Assembly: GCA_016787645.1 (NCBI GenBank)
Contig: JAEUUF010000026.1
Location: 434,001 to 498,000, forward strand
DNA: 64,000 nucleotides
DNA from: Cyclobacteriaceae bacterium
Lineage (GTDB): Bacteria > Bacteroidota > Bacteroidia > Cytophagales > Cyclobacteriaceae
Direction: 5' to 3'
A program made the position numbers and the translations under genes. The notes under the pieces were generated by a model. The model saw only the letters and a list, made by a program, of their open reading frames with translations, had not been told where the DNA came from and searched no databases. Within the stretch, counting starts at the first letter, position 1. Every line of letters starts with the position of its first letter. Of this stretch, positions 16,573 to 31,500 are shown piece after piece.

Positions 16573-19500
16573 ATGAAGCGATTTTTACAGAACCTCTTTC
16601 TGACTTCCTGTTTCGTGCTCACCGCATTTGCCGCCTTGGCCCAGCCAACGTTCAGCAGCGCGACCACGACCACAACGACCAATATCCGGGTAACGTTTAC
16701 GGCGGCCGCAAACCTGTCCGGAATCCCCGGAGGTTTTGCAGGGTTCACAGTCACCGGCGCCACCATCTCAGCAGCCAGCATTGTGGGCGGGGCAGGAAAT
16801 TCAAAACAGGTTGATCTAACGGTAAGTGCACTAGCACCTAATTTTACGTGTACCAGTTGCGTTGCTGTCGCAGCAGGAACAGTCACTGATGGAACCCCGA
16901 ACGCCGTTATCGCTGCTGCCGGTAATAACGTGACGGATGGGATTCTCCCCGTAATCACTTCTGTCAGTATCCCCAACAGCCCCATGAAAGTGGGAAGCGT
17001 TGTCACCGCCACCATCATTGTCAATAGTGATGCTGATACCTATACACTTGGCTCCTCAAACATTGGAGGATTTTCTCTCGGAAGTCTTAACAAATCCAAC
17101 AATACTACCTACACAGCAACATTCACCGTGACCAACGGTGGAACAGACGTCGCAGCAGGTTCAAATATCCCCATCAGCGTCATACTCCAGGATACTGGAG
17201 GGAACAACAGCGCCGCATTTACAACGGCCATTGCCCAGGGTGGCGACCCTATTGATGCTAATAATCCAGTCATCTCCGCGGTCTCTATTCCCAACGTGGC
17301 CATGAAGGTAGGCGATGTGGTTACAGCGACCATTACCGTTGTCAACGATGGTGGTGACACCTACACCTTGCCGGGCGGTTCCACCATTGGAGGTTTTGCG
17401 CTCGGGAGCCTGAACCGGACAAACAGCACCACCTACACAGCCACCTTTACAATTGCCAATGGAGGCACCGATGTGGCCGCCGGATCAAACATCCCGGTCA
17501 ACATCACGATCCAGGACGGTGCCACCAACTCATCTGCGGCCTTTACTACGGCCATTGCTCAAGGCAGTGACCCGATTGACGCCAATAACCCTGTTATTAC
17601 CGCAGTCACCATTCCCAATGCGGCTATGAAAGTGGGTTCCCTGGTTACAGCTACCATCACCGTCACCAACGATGGCGGGGTAACCTATACCCTGCCCGGT
17701 GGGTCGACTATCGGAGGATTTGCGCTCGGAAGTCTGAACCGCACCAACAGCACTACCTATACCGCCACGTTTACAGTAACCAACGGCGGAACAGATGTGG
17801 CTGCCGGCTCCGACATTCCCGTCAGTGTTGTCCTCAACGACCCCGCAGGAAACTCGAGCAGTGCATTTACAACAGCTATATCGCAGGCGGGAGACCCTAT
17901 TGATGCAAACAATCCCGTGATTACCGCGGTCAGCATCCCTGACGTGGCTATGAAAGTGGGTGATGTGGTCACGGCAACAATCACCGTGAATAGTGATCCG
18001 GACACTTACACACTTCCGGGCGGATCCACCATCAACGGTTTTGCACTTGGAAGTTTAGCTAAGACAAACAATACGACCTATACGGCCACGTTCACCATAA
18101 CCAACGGAGGAACTGACCGGGCTGCCGGTGCAACTATTCCGATTAGCGTACTCTTACAAGATGGCGCTACCAACAACAGCAACACATTCACCACGGCAAT
18201 TAGTCAGGCGAACGACCCCATTGACGCCAACAACCCTTCATTTACTTCCGTTCTCCCCAACCCTAACACCGGTTTTAGAAAGATTGGTGATGCTGTCCAG
18301 GTCAACCTGACCGCGACCGGCTCAGAAGCTACTTTGGTGGCAGGAGCAACTATGACCGTCAACGGAGTGAACGTGGCCGGAACATTTCAGAACCTCGGTG
18401 GTGGCAGCTATCGCGTAACCTATACCGTTGGTTCAGGTGACACTGACCGCGCTTCCGGTACTTTGCCGATCAGCCTTCAGTTCAATGATGCCGCTGGCAA
18501 CACGGGTACTGTGGCTGCTTTCACTGCAGCCAACACCCTTGTTATTGACGCAAACGCGCCCGTAATCACCGCGGTCACAATACCTAACGTTACCATGAAA
18601 GTGGGCGATGTTGTTACGGCGACTATTACTGTAGCCAACGACGGCGGCGTCACGTACACACTCCCCGGCGGTTCAACCATCGGAGGCTTTACTCTGGGAG
18701 GCTTAGCCAGAGTTAACAGCACCACGTACACAGCGACCTTTACTATCGCAAACGGCGGAACAGATGTGCCCGCCGGTAACGATATCCCGGTAAGCATTGT
18801 GATGAATGACCCTGCCGGGAACGCCAGCGCCAGTTTCACAACAGCTATATCCCAAGGTGGCGACCGAATTGACGCAAATCGACCAGTAATCACCGCGGTT
18901 ACAATTCCCAACGTTTCTATGAAAGTCGGTGATGTGGTTACGGCAACCATTACCGTCACGAACGATGGTGGTGACGTCTACACCCTCCCTGGTGGATCAA
19001 CAATTGGGGGTTTTGCACTGGGTGGTTTGATCCGAACAAACGCCACAACCTACACAGCCACGTTTACCATTACCAATGGCGGTACCGATGTGGCGGCAGG
19101 CTCAAATATTCCGATTACCGTGACCCTTCAGGATACTGCAGGCAATAACAACTCCCCTGCTTTCACAACCGCCATTGTACAAGCCGGCGATCCCATTGAC
19201 GCCAACAATCCTGGCCCATTTACTGTGGGTACTGTGGTTACGACAGGCGGAACGGTCCGGGCAGGGTACTGGAACGCAACCAACTCTGGTGTTAACATTA
19301 CAGTTCCTATCGCCAACGATGCCTCCCTGAACAACCCCGGGGCAGTACAATTGCAAGGCAAGGTGAGCACAGACCTTACCTGGACGAACGTAGGTGCTTC
19401 GTCGGTGATTGGTGCGATCAATACAAATAAGGTCATGGCTTTGACCGCGGTTCAGTTTGAAGGTATTCCGAATTTTGGCGAGACCAAAATCGTACAGATC

Positions 19501-22500
19501 AGGGCTATCATCACCGATGCCGCTGGAAATTCAACTACCGGCACACAAAGCGCTACTACACTGACGGTGGACCAAGTGGCTCCTACCATATCTGGTTCAC
19601 CGCGTATTTATTACGATGCAGTCAATACAGATGGTACCACGGGGGGCTCACACGATCGCGAGATTGTCATTTTCGAAATCAACGAACCCATCAGTTTGGC
19701 GGACAATTCCTCAGTGAATGACTTCCGAAATGCTGGAGGATCTTTAAATGCTCCAGGAACGATTTCCGTGGCAAACAATGACAAGACCGTGACGGGTACG
19801 GGTACCACATTCACCACCACATTCGTCCGCGGACAAGGTGTTTATAATACCTCTGGAACTAAATTGGGTGAGGTTGCCTCCATAACGAATGACCTTTCCC
19901 TTGAACTTTTCGATAATGGATCAGCAAATTATAGTGGCAACTATCGAACAGGCGTCGGCGCCGGAATAACCGATGGAAACAATGATGGTCGGATTACTTC
20001 CGATGCCAATGGTTCCAAATATTTTGATTCTTACGCCCCTGCCTTTGCAAGCCCTACAGTGTTTACACGGGCCGTTAGATTAATAAGCAGGGATGGAGGG
20101 AGCAACTGGAGCAGTTCTGCAAGTCCAGTTTCGCAACTTCGCTATGTGTCCGGAGGCAACCTGACCGATTTGGCGGGCAATGAGTTTACCCTGGCACCTA
20201 CAAATTTGGTCAGCGGAAGTTCAACTCCACCCGCACTCAGCCCCAACGTCATGACCTTGTTTCCGAGAAGCTCGAATCCTGAAAAGATTTCATTTAACCT
20301 GAGCGCATCACTCGGACAATCAGGTATCATAGATGGAACCGGCACCATTACTACATCGTTAACCACCGTGACTGGTGTTGGAACGGCTTTCGACACAGAA
20401 CTGGCTGTCGGCCAACACATCTTTGATGCCAACAGCCTTCACTATGTCGGTACAATTTCGGCCATTGGTTCGGCAACTTCGATTACATTGACAGCAAATG
20501 CTGCCTACCCCATCACAGGGGCCGGATTCAGTGCCACAGATTATGCAGGCTTGATTACGGCATCAACGGGCTCTGCAACAGTTACCGGTACTTCGTCGGC
20601 CTTTACGACCGACCTCGCGGTTGGCCAGCAACTCTATGATATTACCGGTACGCTCTACATCGGTGAAATCCAATCCATAACAAACGCCACAACCCTTGTC
20701 CTTACCGCGAATGCCGCCAATAACGTCACTGCGGCGCCATACTTGACTTCGATCACCGGGTTCACTTCGGCGAGTCCGGTCGCGCAGTTTTCGGCGATCT
20801 ATACTAGTAAGGGAAATCTAAACAAGATCACCTTGCTATCCCAAGCCAATGGAACCTTTACTACGAGTACCACCATTAGCTACACGGGCACCTCCGGAAA
20901 TGCCGTAGGCTCCAACGGAGTCGAACTTGCAGACATAGGCGCTCATGCTGTAGTGATGGAAACAGTAGCTCCAGTCATATCAAACGTATCCATACCTAAC
21001 GTTTCCATGAAGGTGGGCGATGTGGTGGTTGCAACAATCACCACAGCGGATGACGATGGGGATGACGTAACATTAACCTCAGGTGCAATCAATGGCTTCG
21101 CCCTGGGTGGACTCGTTAATGTGAACGGAACAACAAAGACGGCCACCTTTACCGTGGTCGAAGGCGGCACAGATGTGCTTGCGGCCAGCAACGTTACGTT
21201 CTCAACTAACCTGGTGCTCACGGATTCATCGGTGCCAACTGCCAGTGCTCCTTATAATACCGCGATCGTACAGGCCAATGACCGCATTGATGCCAACTCA
21301 CCCAAAGTACTGTCGATCAACCGGCAGACCACGGTCAACAACGGCGCTCCAAGCTTCGGTACAAGTTCTTCCACGGCAGTCTTCCGGGTCACGTTCTCAG
21401 AAGACATCGCCCCCGGCTCCATTTCGGCAGCAGACTTCGCTATTCCAGTCAAGGGAATTGGTACGGGTACGATAACCGCGTCCACCGCTTCTGCTTCAGT
21501 GATTGGCGTAGGTACCTCATTCACCACTCAGTTGATTATTGGCGCCCAAATCTGGGACCGTACAGGAACCATACTCATTGGAACGGTCAGCTCCATTACT
21601 GATAACGTAACGCTGACTCTTTCGGCCAACGCGGCGGCCAACCTGGCAGGTACACCTTATACTTCACCAAACATCGCTTCGCTCACCGGAGCAACCATTA
21701 CCAACGTTGCAGCCGTAACGGGTACATCCGTGTATGATGTTACCGTCGGTACCTACACGGGACTTGGTGTTCTTGGCCTCGACTATGTCGACAATAACGA
21801 CGCCAATGCTGTCCTGGATATCGCGGGCAATGGTACAATTACATCCCTAGTCAATCCTGATGGTGATTTCGCTGGCCAGACATACCAGATTGTGCTGCCA
21901 CAACCGAGCACGCATGTTACCGGGCTTACCGTATCAGCCACTGCACTTGACAACTATTCGCTCAAACTGGATTGGACAGGCACATCCACCGGGGCCACCA
22001 ACTACCTCATTATCGCGAGGGGTCTGACTGACCTTGACGCCGCCGGAGCCTATCCAGCCGTTGCGGACAAAACCCCCGTTCCGGATGATACCGATTTTAC
22101 GGACGGGCAGGGAGCTATCAACATTTCTTCGAGCGTCAACACGTATACGTTTACCACGCTCCTTTCCGGTAAGTCATATGATTTCACCGTAATTCCCTAC
22201 GCGTTGTCCCCCAACAATACTTCGGACAATATCGACTTCTTTACTGCTGGTGCGCCGTTCGTTAATACCACATTCACGAATACCGCATTGGCGACCACGC
22301 TGACAGCAGGAACAACGGCGGCTCCGGCCACCATTTCCTCTCTATCCACGGCTTTCGGTGCAAAGAACTTCACGTTCAAAATTTCCGATGATGACGGCGT
22401 ACCTGCCGTAGATAATGCCAGGACCCGCTTCACCCAACTCGTTATCTCCGCAGGGCCCGGAAACACTGTGCCCGACTGGAGCCAGGTAATCCAGGAGGCA

Positions 22501-25500
22501 GAATTGAGGACTGTAACAGAAACGACCACGCTGCTCGTCTCCGGTGCCTCCATCGGTGTCAGCACCATTACGTTTGCCACCAGCACAGCGGATAACGCTG
22601 AAGGTGAAGTAGATGATAACGAAGTAAAAGAATACGAACTGAGAATTCGTCTGAAGAACCCGATGACAGGCACTGCCCCACAAAACGTGGACGGGCAAGT
22701 GTTTGTCTTCCAGGCTACGGCTGCCGGATTTACCCTGCTGAATGCCCCTTCTCGTTCTTCTCAATTCGGAGCGACAGAATCCGAAAACAGCGGCTCCGGG
22801 ACCACCGTGGATGTTTTGGCAACACGGTTCTCGTTTACCGCAGGTGGAAGTGTGCAGCCCCCTGCTACCGCTTTCGTACTTACTAACCTTACCGTTAGTC
22901 CAATCGTCCGCGCGGTAGATATCAACGGGAATACAGACAAAGGCTATAATGGTGCAGTTACAATAACCAATACGGGAGCTTTGCCCATGACGTCGGCGTC
23001 CCTTCCCATCGCCTCCGGTGTCATCTCCTTCCCTGCCGCCTTCCAATACACCGATGACGGAGTTTTTGCAGCCGGCAACGGTACTTTAACGGTAAGCGAC
23101 GGCACTATCATTAACGGTACCAGCACCTCGGTTACTGTATCCTACAGTAACACCAGCACGATCACAGCAGGGGCAACCGGAGAGCCCGTCACGATTTCCT
23201 CACTCACCACCCTGAGTCCTGGAACCCAGGTCTTTGACTTCACCATCAATGAGGATTTTGGCGCAGCCGGTGACGGTTCTCCCACAAGAATATCCGACAT
23301 CGTCATTACTCAGGGAACAGGGAACGATATCGCCACATGGACTCAGGCAATACCTGTCAATGGTGCCGTACTCTCTGATGGAGTCAATACCATCGTAGGT
23401 ACGGTAGGTGCCACATCCATCACCTTCTCCGGGATCAATGTAGCTACGCTGGGATTCATTGCCGATGGCGGAACAAAAACCTATCGACTCAATGTATGGC
23501 TGAACTCGGCCATGGGTGGCACACTGCCCACCACGGTTGACAACCTCAACCTGGTATTTGAAGTGCTTCAGTCAAATGTGACAACCACAAACCTGAGTAG
23601 TACCATTGCGCCGGCTGAAAATGAGAATTCCGGTTCAACGAATAACGCGGTGGCCGTCATCGCCACGAAGATGGATTTCACTACCAACCCGGCAGCGACT
23701 CTTCTTCCGAACAAAGCGATTAGCCTGCAACTCCCGATTCCGATCGTGGAAGCCCGCGATGCCAACAACAACCGCGACCTGGATTACAATTCCACTACGA
23801 TCGTTGTAACCAATGCCGGATCTATCCCGATGTCCAACGCGCCGGCGTCTAACTCGATGTCGGCAGGTCTCCTCACTTTCCCCGGGACCTTCCAGTACAA
23901 CAACGTTGGAAACGGAACATTGACCATTGCCACATCCACGCTCAACGCTGCCGCCGGCATACCCACGAACGCCGTGAGCAGCGCGGTGTCCGTACAAGCC
24001 GGTTCGGCCACCACACTCAGTGCGGGTGGTTCGGGATCTCCGACCATCGCTTCCACTGTAAATACCGTTGGTGCCGCAGTGCCGGTGTTTAACTTCACCG
24101 TAAACGATGACCCAGGTGGAACCCCTCCTGCCCAGGATGACGGTAACCCTACCCTAATCACACAATTGAAGTTTACGCAAATTGCCCCCAACACAATTGC
24201 TGACTGGACCCAGGCGATTGCGGGAGCAGTGCTGACAGATGGAACCTTCTCCACGCCTGCCAGCGGAACCGTAACTATCAATCCTACTGATATTACTGTC
24301 AGTGGTATCTCCCCGGTAATCCTTCAGGCCGGCACCATTACTTCTTCCACTGGATCAACCACGGTAACCGGTGTTGGAACTGCCTTTGCCGCAGGACTTG
24401 TTGGCAAGGTGCTCTATGATGGAGCCGGAACTACACGCATTGGAACCGTTTTATCAGTTGGCAGCGCAACCAGCCTCACCCTTTCGGCCAATGCCGCTGT
24501 CACCCTGGCCGGCAGCACGTTCAGTACCGCTGATCTTGGCTTGGTGACGGATAACGGGACAAAGACTTACACCCTCAGAATTTACCTCAAGAGCGCCCTC
24601 GGTGGAACACTTCCAATTACCATCGACGGACTTGCTTTCGGTTTCGAGATGCTCACCTCGGGTGTTACTACCAGTTTGAACGGAACATCTGTACTTCCCG
24701 CGCAGGCCCAGAACTCCGGTGCCAACGACGTGGTTACCGTCACTGCAACGAAACTGACTTTTGTACAACTCGATGGTAGCGACAATTTTGCCTTCCCTGC
24801 CAATCCATGGCCGGCTAATGCGGATATCAACTCTCCTTTTAGTCCTCGCCTTGGAATGGAAGCTCGCGATGTCAATAATAACCGGGACCTTGGCTTCACT
24901 GGAAGCATCACTGCCTTCACGGTGAACAATAGCCTGGGTACATCCAACAACCCTTCCGGAGCATTTACCGCCGGTACGTTGAAGTTCCCTTCGCTGGTAC
25001 CTGCCACCAGCTTCTTCTATACTTCCGGTGACAACCAGGACGGAGCCCTTACGGTCACGGCCGGTGGTGTTACGAGCACTTCACCTCCGATCAACGTCCG
25101 GTCATCGCAAGATGCGTACGTGTACTTTGATGATACAGGATATACGCCGCTGATCAATTCCGCAACTCAACAAGCTGCCTCGTTGCCGGCCACCGCCGAT
25201 GCCACGGTTGCTACACTTGCCAAACTTATCCTCAGTGACGGAGGTGCGGCCAACTTCGAACTGACTGGCCTGAACAGTGCCATCAGCGATGGTGACGGTG
25301 CGTTCACTCGCATCTCACAAATCTCTTTTGCGGTAACCAACAGCCAGGACCTGAGAACTTTGGCCTTGTATAACAATGCTGGAACCAAGATTAGCTCCGA
25401 TGTGGCCGCAGGTCCAACCGTAAACTTTACGGGCCTGAATATCCAGGCGCCTGATAACGGTTCAATTGACTTTACTGTCCGCACAACGTTTGCCTCCACC

Positions 25501-28500
25501 ATCACGGCAGACCACGACCTGGTTCAGCTTACCATTACGGGTGTAACCCAAAGCGCTGGTTCATTGCTTTACCAGGGCCCTACTCCTCCTAACGCAGCCT
25601 ATAAAGGCGGCGTACTAAACGGAGACAAGACGCTGGCCACCGCCAACAAGATTGACGTGGTAGCGACTAAACTGGTATTCACTCAAAACCCGCCCGCTTT
25701 CGCAGGTATCCTTGAACCAGTTCCTTTTAGTGGGACTCCTGCCACGACAGTTGTGGCCCGTGACGCGAACAACAACCTCGACGTCGACTTCGATTTTGCC
25801 ACGAATTCAACGGTAGGAAGTTTGACCTCTGTGGCAAACCTCACTTCAACCACTTTCCCATTTGCGGCGGGTGTACTGGATTTGGGAACCTATCGCTATT
25901 CGGGTGTGGGCAATGGCACACTCACCGTTAACGTTTCAACGGGGCTTCCTCCGGTGGTAGTTGGCTTCCCGCCGGTTATTGCCGCTCCCACTGCCGCTGT
26001 CTCTACCAATGTTGATGTTATCCACGTGGCCACGAGCATTGCAACCGGCGGTATCATCGGTTCCACCAACCTGGCCGGAGGTGCTGTCAATAAGGTTATT
26101 TTCGGTATAACCTTCAGTGCAGCTTACCAGGCCGGAGGTGAACCCGACCTAAGCAGCTTCCGCATTAACTTTGGAAACCTCGGTAGTGTTCACTTAGACC
26201 AAATATTTGCTAACCCAAGAATCTTTGAGAACACCAGTGCCACCTTTGGCGGGCCGAACATCAGCTCGTTCGGTGGTACCGTGACGTTTGACAATACAAC
26301 CTTCCGAGACCTCATTGTCAATTTCCCCACGCCCCGACCGCTCACAACCGCCAAGTCCTATTTCCTGATGGTGGACATCGTCTCCACCGCCAGTGGATCT
26401 ACTCCTTCAGTTACGCCAAATGTGATCGATGACCCATACCCGGCGGCCACAGGAACAAATATTGTGACCACGAAAGGAAGCGCGACTTCGAACGTTTCGG
26501 GCCAGACTTACAATTTCTCGGCTATCTTCCCTCCTACGCTGACGTCATCGTACCCAGCTCCCGGGCAACTTAATGTGTCCCGTAGCCAGCCCACTATTTC
26601 CCTGACATTCAGTGTTCCCGTTTGGTCGCTGAACTCAGCTGGCATAGGCCTCTACGATGGTGCAACAGATGCCTTCATCCAGAACCTTCCTTTGGCGAGC
26701 GGCGGTCCTGGTAGTGGCGACTATGCCGGAGGTATCGTTGCGAATCTTGGCAATCCGCTGGTCTTCCAGTTGCCTGGAGCCGGTGTGCTCCAGGACAACC
26801 ATGTCTACTATATCAAGATCGATGCAGGTGTCTTCAATGGAGCAGCGGCGGTTAACAACAAGGGCATCATGGACCAGGCCGGTAACTTGTTTGCGGGTAT
26901 ATCCTATTCCGGGACCCTCTACTTCAAGACGGCAAATCCAAATGCACCTAACTTACTTTCCACGCCGGTTTCAGCCAGCAACCCAACGGTACTAAATCCT
27001 TCCACTACCGGTGGGGTAATTTCAGCGATCTTTGACCAGCCCGGCAAGGCCTTTTTCCTTGTCCTTCCGAGCGGAACGGCGACTCCTACACCGGCGCAAA
27101 TCCAGTCAGGAGCTCACCCTTCACAAGTGGCCAGTGGTTCTTTTAACATTGACCAAATCAAGCCAGCTTCACAATTTGGCGTGATTACGCCAAGCAGTGG
27201 AACGCTTACCGCCGGCAACACCTACGATCTGTGGATGTCTGCCGTGGGCTACAGCGAGAACAACGGCGTGCTGACGCAGATACCTGCTGCCGCACCGGCC
27301 CATTATGGTAACATCGGCAACGTGGCCAAAACAGGAACCATCAGTACCACCACTACAAGCAATGTGGTTACAGGGTCTGGTACTTTGTTTACCACCGAAT
27401 TGGTCCCCGGAAGGTCCCTTTTTGACGGAGCAGTCCTGATCGGAACAATTGCGACGATTACGAGCCCAACATCCTTGACACTGGCGGCTAATGCACCGGT
27501 GGATCTTACCAATCAGCCTTACACTGCTTCAGGATTTGAAGTAGGTGCAACGGGACCTACGCTTACGTTTATCGCTGCAGCGACTTCCGCTTCAGTAACA
27601 CTGAACCAGCCATCGTTGGATATCTGTACGGACGCTTACAGCACGCTTAACCTGCCGATTGTAATTACAGAGTCGTCTTCAAAGGCAGATTTCAGCAGCG
27701 GTTCTACACAGAACTTCAACCTGGTATTGCCTGCTGGCTTCTCTTTTGATGCTTCGTTGACCAATGGTAGGCCTACGTATGGTAAACTGACCTTAACCGG
27801 TGCGGACTTTACTATCCCTCCGCTGCAGTCAGGCACCATCACTACTTCCTTGCTGTCGCCCAATGTGGTCGGAGTTGGAACCTTGTTCACAAGCCAGTTT
27901 AACATTGGTGATGTGGTATACAACTCAACGGGTACCACCCTCATCGGAACGGTCGCATCGATCACCAGCAATACCAGCATGACATTGACGTCGAATGCCG
28001 CAGTTGCCGTGGCCGCTGCAACGTACCGTGGTCCTTACCATCCCGGAAATCCTCAATTGGGATTTGTAGGAAGCTCCATCCTGACGGTGAGCTACATTAA
28101 TAATGGCAATACCACGATTGACAAGATCATTATTTCAGATCTTCGTGTTACATCACCGTCCGGTGCCAGTGGACCGATCACCCGCTTTGGCGGAAATGCC
28201 CTGCTCACAGCGATCCCTGACTTGTCCTCTGTCGCCACGATCAGTTCTTCGGACGCACAGGGCATCACCTTCTCCAACAGCTATTCGTTGCTGAAATTTG
28301 GAAACGGTAGTGTTACTACGATTCCTGACGAGTTCCAGGATCCAGTCTTGCTGACACAACCGAACGCTGTTCAATTGTTCCCCGTGGCTCCTTTCGGAGA
28401 TTATGGACCTACGTCGTTCAGCGGGCCTGGTGTTAACATCAACATCCTGAACCTCACCGCGGTGACACTGAATACACCGTTCAATATTTCTGTGGATCAC

Positions 28501-31500
28501 AAGGACAACAACGGATGTCCGTCCACCAGCTTTGAACAGTACACGGTTTATGATCACACCCGAGCCATCGCCGACTTGTCGCCGGAATACTGCAGTACAA
28601 ATACGAATTTCAAGATCACCAACCCGACGGCCTTGGCTACCGTGGGTGTGGCCACCCACCTGGTGACATTTGATCGCCTCCAGTCCTACTACCTGGAGAA
28701 ACTCGTATCCCGTGTTCCGCTGAATGCACAACCTTTCGGGACGCCCCCTGCTCCGGGACTGTTGCCACAAATCATTTATGGACCCGGTTGGGACAATGTG
28801 ATTCAGAATTTCATGATCACGAAGCTTTTCAACCAGGTGTATCCCGGTCCTCCTTCGACACCGTACCCTGTATTCGGACCTACCGGTGGTTTCAACCCGG
28901 CCAACAACCCTATCCCTGGTACAGCGCCGTTTACCGGACCGAATGCGCCAAAGACGTATTTTAACTACACCATCGATGAGGCCACCGTGCTGAACGCCAA
29001 GTCGATTGACGGAACAATTCCACGCAATCCTTACGATTACTTCATCCAACTCAGCCCCCAGGGCAATGCATACTACAAAGGCGGCTCACTCGGGATTGTG
29101 GAATTTGAAGGAACGTATCAGAGCATTGCGAATGCCAACATTCAGATTCCTTTGATCCAGAATGTTGAGTTCTTCGTTCCTGCTGTTCCTATCATAGAAA
29201 CCAGCAGGCCCTCCTTCCTGGATGTAGCCGATGGCAACAACCCTCCCGGTCCTCCCGGCGATAGTAACCAGGGCACACCCGTATTCTGCGAACTTGGAGG
29301 GTCCATTACACTCAATGGATATCCTGCAGCCTCACCCGGCAGTTCAGTGGGTACGTTCCGGCTGTACCAGTACTTGAATCCGACAACCAATGGTCCTACC
29401 ATCTACGATCCATCGCTGCCCGCCAATACAGTGGTGTCTGCGATTGATAACGGTGGATTCACACAATTGACCCTGAGTGCTCCCATTATCATCAATGTGA
29501 ATGACTTCATTGCGTTGACTGGCGCGACACCGGCCGGACTGAATGCATCCCACAAGGTGCTTTCCAAGATTTCCGGATCTCAGTTCACCGTGAACATTCC
29601 CTTCAATGCTGGGAATAACTTCACGGCTGCAACGGTGACGATCGGTGGTTTCAAGGATAATGGTAACGGAGTTGCCAGTATTGACCCGACCATGCTCAAG
29701 AATGGTAACCTGGACATTGTGGTCGAGTACGAGTACCATGATCTTGCTTCGCCCTGTACGAGCAAGACAAAACAGATCATCCGGATCAGCCCGAACCCGG
29801 TGGCCTCATTCACCTTCCAAAGCCTGAGTGGCTCTCCCTACATCGTCTCCCCCGCTGCAAAGTGTGAAGATGAACCGATCACCTTTACCTCTGGAGCTAC
29901 CAGTGCCGATCCTATCAATAGCACAATCAGGACTTACACCTGGGATTTTGGCGATCCTAGTTCGTTGACCAACCAGGTGTCAAACAGCATCCCTGGCCAG
30001 GCGCACACGTATGATAACCCCAGCACGGTACCGTATTTGGTCAAACATAACGCTGTATCTTACTGGGGATGTCCTTCGGTGATACCCACCGCATTGGGCA
30101 CGGTGCAGGACTTCCAGCAAAACCTTGATGTAGGACAAAAACCGGTGGTGAAGTTCAGCCTGTCCGGTCTGGCCAAGAACGATGTATTTAAGTTCACAGC
30201 CCATGACGCGACCGGAAATACGACGGTATCCGCCAATGATGCCATCAAGCAACTGAAGTGGGACTTCGGCCAGGGCGCTCCCGGGACGAACATTAACATC
30301 AGGGATGCCGCCGATGGGCTGACTACGAATGCACAGTTCAACGCAGACATTGTCAACTTCACCTATACTCAGGTTGGACCCCAGTTGGTTGACCTTGAAG
30401 TTCAATCTAACCTCGGCTGCCAAAACCGGCTTAGCCTGGACGGCACCTATCGCAACATTGTCGTACTGGATCGCAAGGTGCTTCTTACCAGCAGCGATGT
30501 ATATGAGGAAAACTTCGATGCCAACGATGGCAACTGGCAGAAGTGGGGCGCAGCGCAGACCATAAATGAGATGGTGGCTGCTATTCCGACGGCGACCTGG
30601 GGACGGGGATTACCGGCTAATCCATTTGACCCTAGTTACAATACAATCTATAGCCAAATCGCCGGTTCGGGCCTCATGAAAACCAACCCTACTGGAAACT
30701 ACAATTCCAACGAAAGGTCGGCGTTGTACAGTCCCAGCTTCGATTTAAGCCCTTTACTGCGACCTATGATCTCCTTCAATAGCATTGTGCAAACGGCGGT
30801 CAGTGATGGTGTCGTTCTCCAATTCTCTACCGACACGCTTAATATTGCTGATCCGGATAAAGTCTGGCAGACACTCGGACAGATTGGTGATGGCGAAGAT
30901 TGGTTTAACATTAATGCCATTGCCGGGAAACCCGGTGACCAGACCCAGGATGACTTCGGCTGGAGCGGAGCAGATGGCACTGCCTGGATATTCCCCAAGC
31001 ACACCCTGGATGTGGTCAATGCGAGCAATCATGTAGTATTCCGCTATGCGATGGGTAGTGTAAGTGGTGGAAGTTCGGGCTTCTGGCTTGATAACGTCCG
31101 CATCGGTGATCGCACCCGGACTATCTTATTGGAAAGCTTTGCCAACACCGCCAATACCTCTAAAACGGGTACCTGGGAATCTGAAAAAGCGCAGGCCGAT
31201 TCGGTAGCTCTCTTCCAGGATGGTGCTGTGGGTACAGAGGTGATTAAACTCAACTACCACCTCAATTTCCCTGGAAAAGACCCTATGAATGAGGACAACC
31301 CAGCGGACCCGAGTTCGCGAGCATTGTTCTACAACATCACAACCACGCCACGTTCAGTGTTGGATGGTGAAAAGGACCCGACGGATCGGTTGTTCAGTGA
31401 ATGGGGACAGTCTCTCTACGATGTGAGATCGTTGCAGCTTGCCAAAGCGAATATCACTATCAATCCCACCGTGGTTGCTGATTCACTGATTATCAATGTG

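Noticed and set aside
16951-19212. Regular repeats at ~324-base intervals considered as CRISPR or satellite DNA
   Set aside because: The period is a multiple of three, the frame is open throughout and the units translate to a consistent Ig-like domain. No short repeat-spacer pattern is present.
28153-29049. 298-codon open frame on the - strand inside the giant gene, and many similar - strand frames at 16554-31253
   Set aside because: They are shadows of the repeat-rich coding sequence: no start context, no recognisable family, Arg/His/Gly-rich composition typical of the complement of Thr/Ala/Asn codons.
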